A DNA stretch of 28,316 nt, taken from assembly GCA_033557685.1 (NCBI GenBank), contig JAWQRN010000568.1:1-28316 (forward strand), read 5' to 3'. The translations under genes were made by a program, and so were the position numbers. The stretch comes from Sperchopsis tessellata (taxonomy: Eukaryota; Arthropoda; Insecta; Coleoptera; Hydrophilidae). The number at the start of each line of letters is the position of its first letter. Within the stretch, counting starts at the first letter, position 1. Positions 8,939 to 20,200 of this stretch are shown here, piece after piece. The notes under the pieces are model-generated. The model was not told the origin of the DNA and searched no databases. It saw nothing but the letters and a program-made list of their open reading frames with translations.

Positions 8939-11730
8939 AATCATGGAATCAAGAATATTTTGGTCATACAAATTTTGATAATTTACGTGAAGGCTGTGTG
9001 TAAAAATATATATTAATTGTAAATATGAAGAAAAGAAACAAGTTGGATGTATGCTGAATTCTTGTATTTTGACAATTACACTATCCAAACTATGCCATTT
9101 GTTTATATTTTCCAAAAAAAAAAAAAACTGTTAAACCAGTGGCACTTTTTACAAAACTGCACCACCTGTATATCTACGTAACATTGTAACTATTTACATA
9201 TACTACTTTATATACACATACGTAATAAGCTACTGGAGGCGTTAAATAGGCCTATTTATGAAGTTATCTTAAGATATTTTTATTTTGTTGTTGGTTTTAA
9301 AGAACTTTTGTTGTATGTATCTTGAAGTGTCCTTAATTTTAAAGTGTTTATTAGATGGTGCTAAAATAAATAATTTTCGCTTTACTTACATTATATGTTC
9401 ATAATTAACCAAAAAATGTTTATATAAAAGATTGTATTTTTTAATTGATAGTTATATTCGTTAAGTGCCAAGTTATATGCCAAGAATAATTTAAGCTTTT
9501 TCATTCTACAGCTCGTATATGATATCGTTTATAAATAATTTTAATTTATGTCTCATTTATTTACAATTATAATTTAGTGCCAAGATATAAGATTATTCTC
9601 TCAACTGTTTATAGCTGTCCTTTTATTTGTTTTTTGTATCTATATTATTTCTTTCTTATTTAGCAGGGATAAGAAAACTTTTAAAAATGTTAATAATTAA
9701 CAACACAAAACTTTATACAATATTATGGATAACAATTTTTTTTTAATTTTAGCAGTTAATAATAGTCATGTTTCATTTTCCATCCTATTTTATATCAAGA
9801 TATACGAATGAAAGTGCCTAACGTTCTTATTTGAACAGCTTTTTAAAATTGAATGAAAAAAAAGTTAGTAAGACTATGAATTGTGCCTGTTACTTATTCA
9901 TTAATCGCATTTCTAAGTATATTTACAATTTTACAATGTAATTTTTAATATATATATATTGGTAGGGATTGTTTTCTTATACATTTTAATAATATTTTAG
10001 TACTGCTTTTCAGAATAAAAACTAATTTTAAACACTATCTGGCGTTTTATTTAAATTGTAACCTATACCCATATGATCCTTTATTTTGCTGTTGGTCATT
10101 AAATCCTATTGAAATCTTTTTAGTTTAAAATTTTCTGTAAAAAGACTAGCTGATTTCAATTCTGTATTCTCTTAATATGCCTTCACAGTAGAACATAGGA
10201 CTAAGGATCATCGAAATTGTTCAGTCTAATGGAAATTCCTTCCATATTATCCACAAAACCGTTTTCAAGAAGCTTCATGAAGATCTATATATGTCAAACC
10301 ATTGGTCCGGCTTAGTTCAATTTAATATTAAATGTAATCTATGAAGTCCGTTTATCTATTGTTTGCTCCTTAAGGCCCAATAACATTACCTTGCAAAAAA
10401 ATCTTGAAATATATCTTAACATCCATGGCAATCTTATCTACAACCTTAAGGGAGTTGCAAAAATCATCCATCTAATCATGTGTTTCATACTTCCTATAGA
10501 TCCAATCTCTCATCCCTAGATGCCCACTTCACGTAACCCAAATATTAAGATACTAACCAGTTACAAAACTGATTTATCTGTTTTGATTTAAAAATGTATA
10601 TATTCTAGCTTAAAAATTACCTGAATCAAAACCAGTCGCTATTAAAACAAAATTTTTTTCTAAATTCTTATTAATCATAAAGAAGACAGCTAATTATTTT
10701 TTTAATAATAATTGGCAGTGTTTGACTAATCACAACTCACATGGATGGAAGAATGGCACACCCAATATCATGTGAGTAGACAAATATTTTGAAGTTGTAC
10801 TGTTGCTTAGTTTCTAACGTGTTGACGACTGCACTTGCTACCAACTATATATCTTTTATGTCGCCAGACTTAATAAATCATGATATTTTCTTATAAACAC
10901 CCATGAAAACTTCTGTGATCATTTAATTCAGATGAATAAAGAGCACATTTACTAGCTAAAATGCATAAAATATTTCTAACCTTTTTGGAAAATATAAGGC
11001 AGATTGGCTCATTACTTGAGTTTGTTTTACTCAACTGAAGTTTTCTTTCTAGCTGTTGTTTCCATGTTCAATTAATATAGGAAAAGATTGATGTATGCCA
11101 TTAACAAAATATTTGATTGTCATAACAAAGATACCAACCAAGTTACGAACAAGACATAATTGCTAATATGAGCGGCACAATTAACCAAAATACTTTTAAT
11201 GTAATAGTTATTTCACAAATTAAAAAATTAACTAAATGACCAACTTTTTTGAAAATTGTATAAATTTGTAAACTTCTTCAAACATAATTAATTTTTACTA
11301 TCTCATTCTCAATTCTCTTCAAGATAAGCAGTATACTTAAAATCATTTTAAAATATTATTAATGCAAGAGCAACTGTATATTATGCAATCCTTCACTCCC
11401 GAATTTCATAAAGACTGGATGCTTGGTGTAACTTGGCGCATTTCCATGAAGTTTTTGTACTCACAAAAGAAGACAGTACAGGCGGTGGAGGGGTTGAAAA
11501 TAGATTCCATTGCATCCCACGCATGTGCTTGATCATTCTGAAAATATTTTTTCATTAGTCTATTCAAGCATATACGTGGGGTAATTCTCGAATGTCATCT
11601 CTTCTATACTACACCCACGAAAAAAGCATCTGTAATAACATATGTATATTCAAAAAGAGCTGTCATTATGATTTTCTTTATAAAGAATGACCTGCAATGG
11701 TATACATTTTCTACCCCTCTACTATCTTCT
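8935..11730. other. Intergenic, no gene; one possible transposase scrap
   Basis: Mostly featureless AT-rich DNA. At about 10,182-10,290 on the plus strand, FTVEHRTKD is followed, after a frameshift, by RIIEIVQSNGNSFHIIHKT and VFKKLHED. This resembles the N-terminal helix-turn-helix of a transposase family common in insects (FTVEQR-KIIE..-NGNS...). No downstream catalytic part was found. Confidence 0.35.
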
Positions 11731-12150
11731 TTTATAGTTCAAAGACCTCATGGAGATGCCAAGTTACTCAAAGCTTTCACTTGATAGGAAACTTGGGAGA
11801 GCAACATTGAACATTGCACAATATGCTCTCGGGGGAATCCTGCAACCTGGATGGTGGATTGGAGAATGCCTTTCTGATATGTTCAGTAGGAGATAAGTTC
11901 TCGCAGACAAACAGGTTGTGCAAACTGCTGATGGGGGGCATATTGGGGCAGCCGATATCAAACTTGTCAACCTGCAGTAAGGCAGAGTGATGAATTAATG
12001 CCTTATTCGCCCAAAATGCCAGATACAATAAAACATGGCCTTCATTCACCTTACACCTGATTACCACCTATAAAGGCAGCTATTTGGACCAGCAAAAGAA
12101 AGCAGACGGTATTAAGAATCCATGGAGTATAACCAATTACCAAAAAATAT
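11731..12150 (+). other. GC-richer block, possible 5' leader of a LINE
   Basis: This block is clearly less AT-rich than its surroundings and runs directly into the LINE endonuclease fragment that follows. It may be that element's 5' leader. Frames of up to 96 residues on the minus strand show no known family, and the plus-strand frames are broken by stops. Its assignment to the element rests on adjacency and base composition only. Confidence 0.35.
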
Positions 12151-12540
12151 CAAATGTATGGACCTACAACTACCGCACATTAACCAGCGAAGCAAAACTA
12201 ATAGAGCTGGAAAATCAATTTGACAAAATTCAATAGGATGTTATATGTCTGAGAAAAGTCAGAAGAAAAGGAGAAGAGGTTATTCAACGCAAAGTGGACA
12301 TATGTTGTTCTACCATGGTGCTAACAATGGAAGAAATAGTGGAGTTAGTTTTATGTTTCACAAAACACTTAAAACCCGAATAGTAGAGTTTTAAAGTATA
12401 TCTGACAGTCGCAAAACTAGAAATAATGATCTTTAGGCGGTATAAACTCCAAATTCTACAAATATGTGCCCTAACAAGCTGCATTCGGACACGATGGTCA
12501 AAGCATTTTAAGAAGAGGTGACATTAAATGTAATAGATTT
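12150..12540 (+). mobile_element. LINE endonuclease N-terminal fragment, broken
   Basis: The plus strand reads YNYRTLTSEAKLIELENQ, then DKIQ-stop-DVICLRKVRRKGEE. This matches the start of an apurinic-type endonuclease of insect non-LTR elements (YN-RTL....L..L..L..I..DVIGL-EVR-KGE). A frameshift near 12,290 leads to YHGANNGRNSGVSFMFHKT; a further frame gives ISDRVAKLEIMIFRRYKLQI (about 12,390-12,450), equal to the ISDR-I-L-I....-L-II-VYAPTS block. The catalytic DFN and SDH parts are missing. This is a dead fragment in the convergent intergenic region. In the stretches compared it looks like a different lineage from the LINE at 14,390. Confidence 0.65.
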
Positions 12541-14040
12541 TCACGGCTATTTTCTGTATGAATGTTGTTTACGAGTGGAAGCCATGTAGAGGTTCTAAAC
12601 AGTGCACTTATGCAATGCTGCCTCTAGTTCTTCATAAAACTGTTTCTTCGCCTCATATTATTTTACTTCTGTGTGGGCATGCACAGTCACGAGGCTATAT
12701 TTAAAAAAAATTCCTTTTAACCTTAGGTGTTTCACTCTATGAAGCCAGCAGTGAATGAATATATGCCTATTACGATATTGATATAGATGCACCAGCAACT
12801 TATAAGAGAAAACATAGAGCCACTACTTACATATAAGAAGCAAGAAGATCCCAGTCAATTTGAGATAGGCCACAACCTCATCATTGCAATACATAGATTG
12901 AGATCACTGGATTACCAACATCTTCATCTGGGTTTTTTTAATAAAACTCCAGTAGAGGAGATACTTAAATATACATTTAGAATGAAAATTAAAATAATAA
13001 ATTGTGTCATTATTGCTTTCACATAGTAATGCACACACATAATTCACTTGCCATTACCCATGTAGCACATAATTATGTCTATCATCATACTAGTATAGGC
13101 CCAACTCGTGGATAGAATATGCCCACATTAATAAATACTTTTGAAATAATAGGGGAAAGGTTTTTGGTTTTATAAGTTTATTACACATTAGTGGGTATCA
13201 TAAGCTGTTTTACTGAATATTTATTTATGTAAATATTAATTTCCAGAGGGCAAATACAAACTTCACTTAGCTTACCCTTAAAAGTGGTGATGAGCATCAC
13301 GGATATAGTGCAGCAATTTATTAATTTTTTTCTGTGAAATTTTTACCTTGTCTCTTTTAAAAATTATTTTTACCTTATTTTTACATCATTTTTTGGCGGC
13401 CACCCTTCTGTACCTACATATTGTGTTTTCCAATTATTAGTAATTCTCTTTGAATAACTGTGACGTTAATCCTCTTATATACCTGCAGCTATAGTCACCC
13501 AAAACATGTTAGGAACATTGGGGCCGATACTTGTTTGGGGTAACACTGACTAAAAGTGATACTGTCTCTTTTACAGCGAGATATTTTTGTCCATACTGTA
13601 CAAAAGATACGTGCTTGGCCTTATTATTGACCATCAGATAAGGGACAAACTTTCTCTTTTTCAGTGTAGGTAATTCCAAAACGCGCTGTTACAGGGAGAT
13701 GAAGGAAGTTTTATATCTAAAGAGATTTGGGATAATCATGAATTGGTATAATTTTCCAACATTCTAATTCTTCTAGGTGAATATGTACCAACATTTTGGC
13801 CAATTCGAGCCGAATAATTACCAGCAATTATCAATGAAATGAAATAAAAGTATGCACTAAAAATATGAACTTTCCTTTCTGTTGGTTTCAAGTTAAAGTA
13901 AATAATACAACATGGAATTGTCAATTGTTTTACCTAAATAACTGCAAGCATTATGGAAAATTATGGGCTTTTATTTATATTATATACAGGAGAAAAGTAA
14001 AACAGAGATTTTGAGGCAGACAAACAATGATAGCTGTTTG
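12541..14040. other. Intergenic, unassigned
   Basis: No recognised gene. A 79-codon plus-strand frame at 12,787-13,026 (starting MHQQLIRENIEPLL, with EDPSQFEIGHNLIIAIHRL) has a balanced composition unlike random AT-rich DNA. I recognise no family, and it lacks an evident promoter or splice partner. It may be a fragment of a repeat. The remainder, including 13,250-13,700, which is slightly GC-richer, shows nothing definable. Confidence 0.4.
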
Positions 14041-14047
14041 CTTTATT
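13970..14047 (-). terminator. Candidate poly(A) signals of the M2 peptidase gene
   Basis: On the minus strand AATAAA lies at 14047-14042, only four bases after the TAA stop, and again at 13975-13970. The first would give an unusually short 3' UTR; the second, about 77 bases after the stop, is the more usual spacing. These are motifs only. Confidence 0.4.
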
Positions 14048-14051
14048 ATAT

Positions 14052-14214
14052 TTACCATCCAATTGGTACATTATACATAGATATATATTTTTTCAACCAC
14101 TTATAAACAGGCTTGTAATATTCCAGCAAAGGTTTGGTTGTAATAAAGTCTCTTCCTGTTACCATTTTCATTGCTGTAGACCAGTGGATGCTGGAACCTC
14201 TTTCCATCATTTTT
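14052..14214 (-). CDS. M2 peptidase last exon
   Basis: The acceptor TTTTGACAG precedes one base that completes the Lys codon (AA+A). The exon then reads KMMERGSSIHW, STAMKMVTGRDF, KPLLEYYKPVYKWLKK and ends NVPIGW with TAA at 14054-14052. This is the family's C-terminal helix block (GSS-PW-EA...-TG-....-LL-YFKPL-DWL...-GW). The stop follows GW directly, so there is neither a stalk nor a transmembrane helix. Confidence 0.92.
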
Positions 14215-17200
14215 CTGTCAAAATAAATACTTTTTGAGACTTAAAAGTACTTCTTATATTTACTGAATTAAAGTATCATAATTTTTATAATTACAATATA
14301 TACATTTATTGTTGTGTAAGTCAAAATATACATTTATAGTTGTGTAACAGCAGACATCACAAATGAACTTAATAAATGACCGGTGATGGTTCCCTGCAAT
14401 GTGCTGGTTGGTGTGATTTTTCTAATGCATGAGGAGAAGAGGCGTGTGGAACAATTAATATTCCATTTGATGGCACGTAGCAATATCGGAAAGAATAGTA
14501 GTAGTAGAGTTTAAAAACGGGAATCCATTAAACACGATAATAGCAATATATGGACCTTCTGATGATGAGAAGGTTGGAAATAAAGACGCATTATGGGAAG
14601 AGTTAACTGGTGTAGTGGAAAAGGCGAGAGGAGAAATATATATAGCAGGGGACTTCAATGGAAGTGTAGGGAGAAGTGACAATGTATTTACAATTGTGAT
14701 AGGGAAACATGGAGAGCAAACAGAAAATAATAATTGGAGAAGACTGGTAGACTTCTGTATAGAACATAACTTTATAGTAACAAATACACACTTTGAACAT
14801 AAAGAAATTCATAAAGTTATCAGAGAGGAACCAAGCAGAGGGGAAAACTCGATAATTGACTTCATATTGGTAGAGAGAGAAAATAGGAAAAAGGTTATGG
14901 ATGTCAGGGTCAAGAGGAGATATGAAATAGGAAGTGATCATTACCTTGTGGTGGTCAAAATAAAAGATGACGGAATAGAGGAAAACAAGAAAGATGCAGA
15001 TAAGAGAATCAAAGCAAAACATGAAACCATAAGATCATACAAACTAAATTACAAAGAAATGGCAAAAGAGTATGGAGAGATCGTAAACAAAGAAATAGAG
15101 GAAATAAGAGAAAACTTCAATGATATGGAAATTGAAGAATAATGGAACGCTTTTAAAGAGAGCATTGTAATGGCAGCAAAAAGAGTGTGTGGCGTAAGTG
15201 TGATAAATAGGAATAAGAAACAAATTGCATGGCGGACTGAGGAAATATGGAATCAGACAATGATTTAAAAGGATAAGTGGAAGAAATATCTAAATAGTAG
15301 AAAAGGGGAAGACTAGCATAGTTAAAAACTTGGTAGTAGAAGAAAAAAAAAAGATAAAGAGAGAATTTGAGGAAAAATTGGAGAACGACAGTAAAGGGTA
15401 TCAGAAACTGCTCTATAAAGTAATAAAGAACCTAAGAAAAAAGAAGAATATTGAAACGACATCAATCAAAAACACAGAAAAGAAACTTCTTACTAAAGAA
15501 ACACAGATCATGGACCGATGGATGGAGTATTTTCAGAACCCACTGGGAGTAGGGGGTGAGATAGAAGAACAAGGTCAGGAAAAACAAGTAAATGAAGATA
15601 TAAAGGAAAGCATAGATACAGAGGAGGGATTAACAATGAAAAAGTTGAATGAAGCGATAAATAGACTGAAGAAAGGAAAGGCACCCAGGTAAGACAAAAT
15701 AACAGCTGAATTGATAAAAATATGAGGTGAGTATCACAGAGTGCACATTTGCTGATGATATCGCTATAGTGGCTGATAGTGAGAGGCACCTACAAGAAAA
15801 TCTGAGTATTTGGAATGAGATCCTAACAGACTATGGAATGAAATTGAATAAAGGAAATAAAGTAATGGCAGTAGCAAAAGAAAGGAAAGATATACATATA
15901 GAGGTAGAAGGTACTGAGATTGAACAAGTGATAAAGTACCAATATCTTGGAGTGACACTACAGAAAACAGGAAAACAAGAACTAGAAATAAATAGCAGGA
16001 TAGAAAAGGCTAACAAGGCATAATATGCATTGAGCAAGGGATTTATAATCAACAAAGAAGTAGAAAAACAAACAAAAATAAAGGTATTCAAAAGTGTATA
16101 CAGGCCCATACTGACATTTGGGTGTGAAACAAGAGTCCTAACAGAAAGGGAAAAGAAGATGATGCAAGCAATGGAAATGAAGTTTTTAAGAAGGGTAAAG
16201 GGAGTTACGAAGAGGGAAAAAATTAAGAGCACTAATAAGAAAAGAACTGGGAATGGAACAGATGAGAAAGTTTATGGAAAATTAGGATGGTTGGAACATC
16301 TCTACAGAATACCGGTGAAAAGGGTATGGGAAGCAAGGACGCAAGGGAGATGAAAGAGAGGAGACCAGCTCAGACATGAAGGAAGGGGCATGACATGGAT
16401 AGAGGCTTAAAGAACTGCAAAGGATAAGAAAAAGTGGAAAGAGTACATGAATAAATAGCATGAATAGAATTGTGTGCAGTATTATGTTTGTATTTTGTGA
16501 TGTCTATTTTAATGTAACTTAACCAGACTCTGAAAGATATATGGATTTATTTTGATTATATTTATATGATGGCACGTGATTATCGATATCTATTATTATG
16601 TGGTTCAAATTATCAAATATATGACCAAGAGACGTAAAATGTATGTATGTTTGATTTACGAGAGAAGCAATCCTCTCTGGACCATTTACTTACTTAAGCT
16701 TTGTTCCTGATTTCTTCGAACCATATATATCACATCTGTGTAAGGGAACAAACAATTCTGGATCTTCAATTTCATTAATCACAGGATTTGCACCATATAA
16801 TGCATTCTCACACATACCTTTAAACAGTTGCATTTGTAGTATACTGCTTAAAAAATACCTAAAATATACAAGGTTATGTTAATATTCGTTTTCTAAATAT
16901 AATGTACAATTCTAGAGACTGGTGAAGTATCATCGCTGTCAAGTTAAAAACTGCTAAGTAGAAATTATTAAACTTTACAGAATGTGCAATAAAAGCATTT
17001 CTTTTATTTCAAAATGATACAGTCCAATATCTTTCATTAAACTATTATTAGGTATATGTAATAAAATATGTGGTTCTAATTTTGTTAAAATGGAAAAATA
17101 GAAGAAGAAACTTCAAATGATATTATACTAAATTTTGTGATGTTGCAGCAAACTGTCATCATTATAATGTTAAAGACAAACTAAAACACCTAATTACAAT

Positions 17201-20200
17201 TCTCTTATCAGTAGACTTATCTATCACATCATACTACTCTGCTGCCAAGAAGCCAACCTGCTCTATTAAAGAATATAATAGATTATAATATTATCGTAGG
17301 TTATCCATTTTCTACCACCCATCACAATTTATTTAGAAATGGTTAATTTCTTTGACATGTTAGAAGACTTGTAGCAACATCCATGCCTTATCGTTTTCAG
17401 TAAATTTGTGCGACACCTAAACGTACTAACTAACAATATATTGAGATGCACATCAGCAACTGTCTGACTTAAGGTAATTATTTACATGAGTCATTAACAA
17501 TCTATAAAAAGATGGTGAGTGTATTTATGAAACAATCTGACGTTTAGCTGAAGGATAGTCCAAACTAAGGCCACTATCGTTAGTTAATGTGTATGTAGAA
17601 TAAATCAAACATCTAAATTGCAATACACTCATTTATTGCCATCACCTATATTTCAATGATTACATATCGGAATATCATGAACAGAGTTTTTAAACCCTCA
17701 GGAGAATATGGAATAGTATTCTCTATCAACCAGATGACTTGCTTTTCTGGAAGATATTGCTCAAAATCAACCATATATCAAAATAAAATTATCAACTCTC
17801 GTGCCCTACAACCCTGCCGATCTGAGAGTTGTTATCCAAAACTAACTTTTGGTCAACAAGAACAAGAAAAATTATACAAAATTTAAGACAAATAATGAAG
17901 TCAATAAGAAAAAAACTCGTATTCGAAACAAACAGCAGGTATAAGGTAGTAAATGTGTCAGTTTTACCCTTCATCTTGTAATAAAGGGAACAATACTTGT
18001 GTATTGTCTCAGGATAACTTGAGTTAAACTCAAAAGTTAGATTACGATAGCAGTGATTTCTAAAAAACCTAACGGACAATTAAAGAAAAGTAAATGCAAT
18101 TGATAAAAACAGGAAAATAATAGATATAAAACAAAAAGCTAAGAATATTTAACAAAATTTAAAGTACAGAAAATTAAGTATACACAGAAAAATAATAAAT
18201 AATATAAAATACAACAATGGTCATACTTAAGTAAATTATTACAAAATAAATTTACCAAGGAATAATCTAAGAACATATAACAACGTTTCACAATAAAATA
18301 AGAACAATAATAATTACAGCATCATAGCAGTTTGGACATTAGCAAAGTAATCAACAGAGAGAGAGAGGGTCCTTCCATCTCTGTAATCTACAATCATAAT
18401 GTAATTAAAATAATGATCAGCTAACGGAGGATAGGATAGTCTTCACAGATAGTAAATTATTGAAACGGCCAAATAGAGACACTTGCTTACCTCAATAAAA
18501 GTGCAGATGTAGGTGTCCATCACTTACAGAACACAATCACCAATACAACCAGTGAATTAATGGCAACATCCACATAATAATTTGGTATTTCTTTAGTTAA
18601 TGAAATTTGTGTTGTTTGATGTGGTCTGACTTTCTCACTCCACATATCACATCCCCAGATTAGATACTTAAAACTACCCCTGCCCAGTTCGTCAGTCACA
18701 ATCTTAGATTAACTTTAAACGAATAACAAACACTATTGAGATGATAAAACTGACAAAAATATACTGATTTGATAGTTAAACTGTGAGGAACCAATTTTCA
18801 GAACTCTGAATCCGTTCTTGCAAGAATCATTCCGGGCTCTTGAAATACACGTCTTTTATAGGGTTCCAAACACAAAGAAACAAAGGAAATGCGTGAATGT
18901 GTTAAATACAGAAAGTAAATGACGAAACACTTAAGCATAAAATAAGATAATGATGGAATAATGAAGTAAAAAGTAAAAATTGTTTAGGATGATTGAAATT
19001 AAAATGAGAAATTGTTTTCTAACCCTTAGAATAAATCAATAGGATCACATAGTTGTTCCACAGTGTAATGATCTGTGTAAGTTTTAAAATTTGACTAACC
19101 AACTATCATCCATATGTGCTGTTTTATAGCCACAAAGAGAAGCCAAAGTACAACAACAAAAAGTTACATTGTATATGGATAACCAGAAATAAAGAACATG
19201 TGAAGTATATTAACAACCAAACTGAATAGCTATAATATAATAAATTAGTAAAGCAGAAATACAATGTCTAGTCATCTAAATTGGTTTTTTTGTTCTAGAA
19301 TGAGAATGACACATCAAACTGTTTGCTGAGGAGAAACTGCCATCTGACTCAATCTATTATAAACTACACCACCACCAAGTGGATCTATTAATACATAAAC
19401 ATAGTTTAAAATTTTAAATGCTGTTAAACAGTTGTAACCAAACATTAAACTCATTTAGGGTGAAAATTAGGAATCAGCAACTAAATTTCTCCGTACTAAG
19501 CAGTGTGTTTTCATGTACATCATATCAACTCTTTATAAGCTGTTTAACAAATTGGATACCTATTCATTAAGAACCTTTTTACACAACGATCATTGAACAT
19601 GTTCATGAAGGATAATTTTCATCATTTCCTCAAGTGAGTTTATATATTCATTCATGCAAACAGTATATATAGGTATAACCTCATCTTAAGATAAAACATA
19701 AATTTTCTGTCGAGGAAATGGTAGATAATTTCTCATTCTAGAATAGGGATCATTCTAACCAAGGGTATTTAAAATTAAAATTCTTACAATTTATGGCATT
19801 CAAAATAATAATGGTTCACCTAAAAAAAGTAACTTTTATAGAATATGAGTAACAACTATTATTCTCCAGAAAACAATATTAAAACCTCACATATGAAGAA
19901 CTCCCAACAAAAAAGTTTTACATTTTATGTGATATATGAATACATCTGATCTCGATGAACCTCACAAAACTATTTTACAATCTGTATCTGTACAATAAGA
20001 TTTAGATTATTTTTTTTAAATGAGTTTATAATAGTAATGAATAAGAACAATATAATTACCGTATGTAAGGTGTATTATCGGGAATATGAAATTTAGCGCC
20101 TGCATCAAAATATTCATCATTCCTTCTTTCCGGAGGTGTGATTCCTCGTAAATTTTTATTGAGTTCCCAGTACCGGATATTATATTCCTCAGGAGTAATT

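Larger units (their letters stand above)
14390..16650 (+). mobile_element. RTE-like non-LTR retrotransposon, 5' truncated, RT core deleted
   Basis: The element fills most of the M2 gene's last intron, antisense to that gene. Order: decayed endonuclease start (GVIFLMHEE), IYGPSDDEK, GDFNG, VTNTHF, IIDFIL, GSDHYLV, then the linker, RT start and RT end described in the sub-entries. The motif style is the one often labelled craniofacial development protein 2-like in insect annotations, of RTE or a related clade. Coding similarity ends near 16,460. A non-coding tail ends in ATGTATGTATGT at about 16,639-16,650, a tail type seen in such elements. That puts its 3' end only about 40 bases from the splice donor of the 16694 exon. 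No target-site duplication was found. Confidence 0.85.

Noticed and set aside
8858..9115. Minus-strand frame of 85 codons
   Set aside because: Half of it is the translated (AT)n repeat, an alternating Tyr-Ile run, and the rest has no family features.
14559..14600. CTGATGA as a hammerhead ribozyme core
   Set aside because: It is part of the LINE coding sequence for PSDDEK and lacks the GAAAC strand and flanking stems.
14603..16232. Minus-strand frames of 64-139 codons over the LINE
   Set aside because: They are antisense shadows of the LINE frames, which show clear endonuclease and RT motifs on the plus strand.
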